Positions 4,967 through 9,032 of a stretch of 9,032 nt of DNA are shown here, piece after piece (position 1 is the stretch's first letter; every line of letters begins with the position of its first letter). This DNA comes from an uncultured Eubacterium sp. GTDB taxonomy: Bacteria; Bacillota; Clostridia; Lachnospirales; Lachnospiraceae. The notes under the pieces are model-generated. The model did no database searches. It was not told the DNA's origin and saw only the letters and a program-made list of their open reading frames with translations. The stretch covers positions 14,783 through 23,814 of the forward strand of contig CAJUBZ010000017.1 in the NCBI GenBank assembly GCA_910584795.1. Reading direction: 5' to 3'. A program made the position numbers and the translations under genes.

Positions 4967-7900
4967 CTATGCTCTTACTTTAACAAACTCTTCTCCATAT
5001 TTTTTCTTAAGAAGTTCAAGGAGTTCTTTTGTTATATTCACCGAATACTGGGCAGGCATCATTTTTCTCTGGCGTTCTTTTGCCAATGCTACCATGACCT
5101 TGTCATTGCCTTTATTGGCAGACAGTATCTCAATGAATTCCTGATTTTTTCCAAAATAGTCCTCTTTATCTTTAAACGCAATCCACAATTCAGAAGGCAC
5201 ATCGCTAAACTCTCGAATCTTATTTGCAATAACCTTGCCAGCAGCATTTTCTTCAATATTTGCCTCACCATCAATAAAGACTTTTTTTCCTTCTACAAGC
5301 AAATGTCTGTTACTGTCAAACTGTCTTGGAAAGACAATTACTTCAATTGTTCCTACCAAATCTTCTAATGTTATAAATGCCATCTGGGCACCATTCTTTG
5401 TAAATTTTCTAGTCACTGTACTTACAATACCACCCACCGTGACATGAGATTTATCTTCAACCTTTGGTTCCTCACCCTCTTCCGGAACAGCAAAATCCAA
5501 AGTCATATTGCTTATCACTCTGCGCCATTTATCTTCCTGATCCTGCAATGGATGTCCACTGGCATAAATTCCAATAACTTCTTTCTCAAACTCCAGTTTC
5601 TGATCTGTCTCATACTCTCCTACATCCGGCATCTGTACTTTGTAAGTTTCTTTTGCCTCTTCATCTGCAAAATCGAACAAAGTAACCTGTCCTGCCATAG
5701 CATCTTTCTTTTCCTGATTTACACCGTCCATAATCTGAACATATACCATCATCATCTGCTTTCTGGTAGCTCCAAGAGAATCAAATGCTCCTGCTTTAAT
5801 AAAATTCTCTATTGCTCTCTTATTAACACCAAGTCCCGCTGTTCTGGTAATAAAATCATCTAAATCCTTATACTTGCCATGAGCCTCTCTCTCTGCGACA
5901 ATATTATCTATAATCGCTTTGCCCACATTCTTAATGGCTGTCAGTCCATAACGAATACAATTGTCTCCTGCCGAAAATCCACTTTCTCCCTCATTAATAT
6001 CCGGCGGTAATATCTCAATTCCCATGGATCGGCAGGAATAAACATACTCTGCCACTTTTCCAGACCAGTCCATTACCGACGTTAGCATGGCTGCCATAAA
6101 TTCTGCTGTATAGTAATACTTCAAATAAGCTGTCTGATATGCCACAACCGCATATGCTGCCGCATGGGATTTATTAAAAGCATACTTTGCAAAATCTGTC
6201 ATCTCATCATATATTTTATTTGCAATCTCCTCACTGATATTGTTATTTACACAACCCTTTACTTCCTCTGCCTCATCACCATACACAAACTTCTGACGTT
6301 CCTTTGCCATCACATCTGCCTTCTTCTTTGACATGGCACGGCGGAGCAGGTCACTTCGTCCTAGCGTATATCCTGCCAAATCACGCACAATCTGCATAAC
6401 CTGTTCCTGATATACAATACAGCCGTAAGTCGGCTCTAAAATATGTTCTAACTGAGGGCAGTCATAAGTCACGCTGTCAATATTATTCTTTCCCTCTATA
6501 TATTTAGGTATAAAATCCATCGGTCCCGGTCGATACAATGAAATACCCGCAATAATATCTTCCAGACTCTGTGGTTTCAACTCCTTCATAAAGTTTTTCA
6601 TTCCTCCACTTTCCAGCTGAAAGATTCCTTCCGTATTTCCTGTTCCTATATAATCCAGTACCTTTTTATCTGCATAATCAATTTTATTTAAATCTAAATC
6701 AATTCCTCTATTTTTCTTAATATATCTCTGGGTATTCTGAATTACAGTAAGATTTCGAAGTCCCAGAAAGTCCATTTTCAAAAGTCCAAGTTCTTCTAAT
6801 GTAGTCATAATATACTGTGTGGTAATAGAACCGTCCGCTGCCCTTGATAACGGCACATATTCATCTACCGGCTTTCCACAGATAACCACACCTGCGGCAT
6901 GCATGGATGCATGACGTGGCAGACCTTCCAGTCTCATAGACATATCTATCAGATACTTCACTTCTGAATCAGTATCATACAATGCTTTTAATTCCCTGTT
7001 TTGTTTCAGAGCCAGTTCCAATGTCATATGAAGGTCATTTGGAATCATCTTGGCAATACTGTCACACTGTGCATAAGGCATATCCAGTACACGTCCCACA
7101 TCTCGTATAACCCCCTTCGCTTTGAGCGTACCAAAAGTAACAATCTGTGCCACATGGTCTTTTCCATACTTACGTCCAACATAATCAATGACATCCTGAC
7201 GTCTCTCAATACAGAAATCCACATCAATATCGGGCATGGAAACACGTTCCGGATTTAAGAAACGCTCAAACAGAAGATTATATCTCATAGGTTCTATGTC
7301 TGTAATCTCAAGACAATAAGAAACAAGGCTTCCCGCTGCTGAACCTCGTCCCGGCCCTACTGCAATACCATTTGATTTTGCATAGTGGATAAAATCCCAA
7401 ACAATCAGAAAATATTCTATATATCCCATATTTTTAATGGTACTTAATTCGTAATCCAATCTTTCCTGTAACTCTTCTTTTGTTAGATTACAATGTTCAT
7501 CTATTTCCCCCTGAAAAACAGGATATCTATTATGTAAACCATTTTCGCATAGTTCTTTTAAGTATGTCCATGGTGTATAACCTTCCGGCACATCAAAATT
7601 TGGAAGCTTTGTAACACCAAACTCAAAAGTCACATTACAACGCTTAGCAATCTTATGTGTGTTTTCTAGTGCCTGTGGTGCATACGGGAATAGTGCTGCC
7701 ATTTCCTCTTCAGACTTCAAATAAAACTGTCCGCCCTCATAACGCATTCTATCCTCATCTGCTTTCTTCTTTCCTGTCTGAATACATAAAAGTATATCAT
7801 GAGCTTCCATGTCATCTGCATATGTATAATGCACATCATTTGTACACACTAAGTCAAGACCCAGCTCTTCACTGAGTCTCATCAATGACTGGTTTACTGT

Positions 7901-8452
7901 TCTCTGCTCTGGTATACCATGGTCCTGTAGTTCTAAATAATAATTATCTTTTCCGAAAATATCTATATGACGTAGCGCTGCCGCTCTCGCCTCTTCATAC
8001 TCACCTCTAGATAGAAACTTCTGCACTTCTCCTGCCAGACATGCACTAAGACATATAATACCTTCAGAAAATTCTTTCAGAACTTCATAATCTACTCTAG
8101 GCTTATAATAAAAACCTTCAACAAATCCCTTTGATACAATACGACAAAGGTTTGCATAACCTGTATTATTCTCTGCAAGCAAAATTAAATGATAATATCT
8201 ATCCTCACCTGCATTTGCTTCTTTATCAAAACGAGAACCCGGAGCAACATACACCTCGCAGCCAATAATTGGCTTTATGTCATTGGCTAAAGCTGCACGA
8301 TAAAAATCAATTGCTCCATACATAACACCATGGTCTGTAATAGCAAGACTGTCCATCCCCAATTCTTTTGCTCTCTTTGTAATTTCTTTAATTTTACTGG
8401 AACCGTCCAACAGACTGTATTCTGTATGGACATGCAAATGTGTAAACGCCAT
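4967..8452 (-). CDS. dnaE: DNA polymerase III subunit alpha, DnaE
   Basis: DnaE is the C-family replicative DNA polymerase catalytic subunit. The 1161 residues show the full domain order. The PHP domain (about 3-210) keeps its metal ligands: H7 and H9 in HLHVH, D40-H41, E66, C138 and D206/H208. The palm carries P407-DIDVDF413 and D561 in LLKMDFLGLRN, and GPGRGSAAGS at 366-375 binds the incoming nucleotide. Next come fingers with FAKYAFNKSHAAAYA (754-768), helix-hairpin-helix segments (about 836-895), an internal clamp-binding motif Q922-VTLF and an OB fold (about 1003-1080). No exonuclease insertion is present, so this is DnaE and not PolC. Whether it is of the DnaE1 or DnaE3 type, and whether a PolC exists elsewhere, cannot be told here. 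The ATG at 8452 has AGGAGG six bases upstream. It is the first gene of a two-gene operon with the rRNA methyltransferase. Confidence 0.98.
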   Translation of the reverse strand: MAFTHLHVHTEYSLLDGSSKIKEITKRAKELGMDSLAITDHGVMYGAIDFYRAALANDIKPIIGCEVYVAPGSRFDKEANAGEDRYYHLILLAENNTGYANLCRIVSKGFVEGFYYKPRVDYEVLKEFSEGIICLSACLAGEVQKFLSRGEYEEARAAALRHIDIFGKDNYYLELQDHGIPEQRTVNQSLMRLSEELGLDLVCTNDVHYTYADDMEAHDILLCIQTGKKKADEDRMRYEGGQFYLKSEEEMAALFPYAPQALENTHKIAKRCNVTFEFGVTKLPNFDVPEGYTPWTYLKELCENGLHNRYPVFQGEIDEHCNLTKEELQERLDYELSTIKNMGYIEYFLIVWDFIHYAKSNGIAVGPGRGSAAGSLVSYCLEITDIEPMRYNLLFERFLNPERVSMPDIDVDFCIERRQDVIDYVGRKYGKDHVAQIVTFGTLKAKGVIRDVGRVLDMPYAQCDSIAKMIPNDLHMTLELALKQNRELKALYDTDSEVKYLIDMSMRLEGLPRHASMHAAGVVICGKPVDEYVPLSRAADGSITTQYIMTTLEELGLLKMDFLGLRNLTVIQNTQRYIKKNRGIDLDLNKIDYADKKVLDYIGTGNTEGIFQLESGGMKNFMKELKPQSLEDIIAGISLYRPGPMDFIPKYIEGKNNIDSVTYDCPQLEHILEPTYGCIVYQEQVMQIVRDLAGYTLGRSDLLRRAMSKKKADVMAKERQKFVYGDEAEEVKGCVNNNISEEIANKIYDEMTDFAKYAFNKSHAAAYAVVAYQTAYLKYYYTAEFMAAMLTSVMDWSGKVAEYVYSCRSMGIEILPPDINEGESGFSAGDNCIRYGLTAIKNVGKAIIDNIVAEREAHGKYKDLDDFITRTAGLGVNKRAIENFIKAGAFDSLGATRKQMMMVYVQIMDGVNQEKKDAMAGQVTLFDFADEEAKETYKVQMPDVGEYETDQKLEFEKEVIGIYASGHPLQDQEDKWRRVISNMTLDFAVPEEGEEPKVEDKSHVTVGGIVSTVTRKFTKNGAQMAFITLEDLVGTIEVIVFPRQFDSNRHLLVEGKKVFIDGEANIEENAAGKVIANKIREFSDVPSELWIAFKDKEDYFGKNQEFIEILSANKGNDKVMVALAKERQRKMMPAQYSVNITKELLELLKKKYGEEFVKVRA

Positions 8453-8471
8453 AGATTGCCTCCTAATGCTT

Positions 8472-8499
8472 CAATCAGAAGTACCTGCACTTCTAATTG
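8472..8499 (-). promoter_or_regulatory. hairpin in the dnaE 5' leader
   Basis: CAATTAGAAGT (8499 to 8489) pairs with ACTTCTGATTG (8482 to 8472) around a 6-nt loop, giving an 11-bp stem with one G-U pair. It lies between the predicted start site near 8547 and the ribosome binding site (8459-8464), 7 bases from the latter. It has no U-tract. It may stabilise the message or influence ribosome access; the role is inferred. Confidence 0.6.
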
Positions 8500-8553
8500 A
8501 GACATGAACTCAAGTTTAAAAGTCTCTTTTAATCTTTATTTTCTAACTTTTAA

Positions 8554-8582
8554 AGTATATCATATTTCACGATTTATGTCGT
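8554..8582 (-). promoter_or_regulatory. promoter of dnaE
   Basis: On the minus strand the extended -10 TGATATACT (8562 to 8554) is preceded, after a 17-bp spacer, by ACGACA (8582 to 8577), a 4-of-6 match to the -35 consensus. The extended -10 compensates for the weak -35. Initiation near 8547 gives a leader of about 95 nt. Confidence 0.65.
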
Positions 8583-8599
8583 AATCTTTTTGTTAATTC

Positions 8600-8701
8600 C
8601 GGTTTGTCGGGGAGTGACTCTCCTACTGGAAGAGAAATGTCTCTGCTCCTGCGAACCGATATATATTGCATTTGTTTATCATGTCGGCAGCTTTTTATTT
8701 T
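8600..8701 (+). promoter_or_regulatory. candidate riboswitch or attenuator (structured RNA plus overlapping terminator)
   Basis: An 8-bp stem, P1 (8600-8607 with 8651-8658, CGGTTTGT with GCGAACCG), encloses two small hairpins. One is GGAG with CTCC (8611-8614, 8620-8623). The other is AGAGA with TCTCT around AATG (8631-8635, 8640-8644). The 3' strand of P1 is also the 5' strand of a second stem: 8656-8662 with 8681-8687 (CCGATAT with ATGTCGG), extended by GC with GC, and followed at once by TTTTTATTTT (8692-8701). Two folds that cannot coexist, one ending in a U-tract, are the layout of transcriptional riboswitches. P1 contains two G-U pairs on the plus strand that would be A-C mismatches on the other strand, which argues for plus-strand RNA. 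I do not recognise the class. The gene it would control lies beyond the window's right end. Confidence 0.5.
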
Positions 8702-8778
8702 CTTTGTATGGCTTTATTGTGTTTTCATAACCTACTCCATTATCTTTTTCCACCACACAGTAAATCTTAATATATCAA
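8702..8778. other. AT-rich intergenic stretch without recognised features
   Basis: Between the candidate attenuator and the repeat array there is T-rich DNA with no convincing ribosome binding site followed by an open frame. A 64-codon frame beginning at 8604 runs through it, but it starts inside the RNA structure, is rich in hydrophobic residues only because the DNA is T-rich, and has no ribosome binding site. I see nothing else here. Confidence 0.5.
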
Positions 8779-9032
8779 TTACACGTATATTTATATAAAA
8801 TAAATAAATTACATGTAAATTTGCCGAATTCTCGAAAAATGCAGGAGAAGATTACACGTGAATTTGGAGAAATATGAATATTTACGTGTAACATTTTTAG
8901 GATTTCAATAGAGTACTCATTAATATTACACGTAGATTTATTGAAAAAGGATTTTATAAGTGTAATATTCTTGAGATTTTCCCAAAAAGCAGATAAATAT
9001 TACACGTAAATATATGAAAAAATTGAATTAGT
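8779..9032. repeat. diverged 74-bp tandem array of inverted TTACACGTA motif pairs
   Basis: Seven copies of the 9-mer TTACACGTA occur in alternating orientation: forward at 8779, 8852, 8926 and 9000, inverted at 8810, 8883 and 8957. Start-to-start distances are 31, 42, 31, 43, 31 and 43, so the repeating unit is 73-74 bp. Three forward copies and one inverted copy are exact; the others differ at one or two positions. Each pair can fold as a hairpin of about 40 nt; in the best case (8852-8891) a 12-bp stem forms with one G-T pair. The sequence between motifs is only weakly conserved (about half the positions by eye between adjacent units). The array continues past the window edge. Confidence 0.8.

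Noticed and set aside
5444..5863. 139-codon plus-strand frame inside dnaE
   Set aside because: It is antisense to a strongly conserved polymerase coding region, has no ribosome binding site, and its composition reflects the complement of dnaE.
8600..8658. tRNA gene suggested by the three-stem fold
   Set aside because: There is no seven-base acceptor stem with proper D, anticodon and T arms, no GTTC-type T loop in place, and the stretch is too short.
8604..8798. 64-codon plus-strand reading frame
   Set aside because: It starts inside the structured RNA, has no ribosome binding site and crosses a terminator U-tract.
8779..9032. CRISPR array (about 40-nt repeats with 34-nt spacers)
   Set aside because: The would-be repeats match only in their 9-bp ends and differ inside. 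The would-be spacers resemble one another at about half their positions. No cas gene is visible.

Overview
The window comes from a low-GC Gram-positive bacterium. The large (about 265 nt) Firmicutes-type SRP RNA next to tadA, the MecA adaptor, the AGGAGG-type ribosome binding sites and the AT-rich intergenic DNA all fit class Clostridia. Lachnospiraceae is my best guess, but that rests on the general look of the proteins and repeats, not on a search.

Layout from left to right. Bases 1-200 are non-coding and hold 40-bp repeats in direct and inverted orientation. They form a long hairpin that probably terminates the SRP RNA. Bases 205-469 (minus) encode the SRP RNA, with its own consensus promoter whose -35 box contains the tadA stop codon. 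tadA (tRNA adenosine deaminase) lies upstream of it, and 9 nt further upstream is a 594-residue lipoprotein with an SH3-like domain and a GH18 glycosidase domain. These two genes form a minus-strand operon, driven by a strong extended -10 promoter near 3000 and preceded by a long, hairpin-rich leader of about 210 nt.

Bases 3100-3318 hold a roughly 200-bp non-coding element made of nested inverted repeats and two 41-nt direct repeats. It is flanked by a 10-bp direct repeat that looks like a target-site duplication. It sits between two divergent promoters and leaves both intact. To its right is plus-strand mecA (a ClpC adaptor) with a clear promoter. mecA ends at a hairpin terminator shared with the convergent minus-strand operon dnaE - SpoU/TrmH-family rRNA methyltransferase, whose two genes are 14 bp apart.

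The right end (8453-9032) contains no recognisable gene but is rich in signals. It has the dnaE leader hairpin and promoter, then a compact plus-strand RNA structure whose closing stem is mutually exclusive with an intrinsic terminator (riboswitch or attenuator architecture), then a diverged 74-bp tandem array. In the array a TTACACGTA motif recurs in alternating orientation at helically phased spacing and runs off the edge of the window.

The genes are core housekeeping functions: replication, rRNA and tRNA modification, protein targeting and regulated proteolysis, plus one envelope glycosidase. The novelty lies in the non-coding DNA: the candidate plus-strand riboswitch, the phased array, the MITE-like element and the long GH18 leader.
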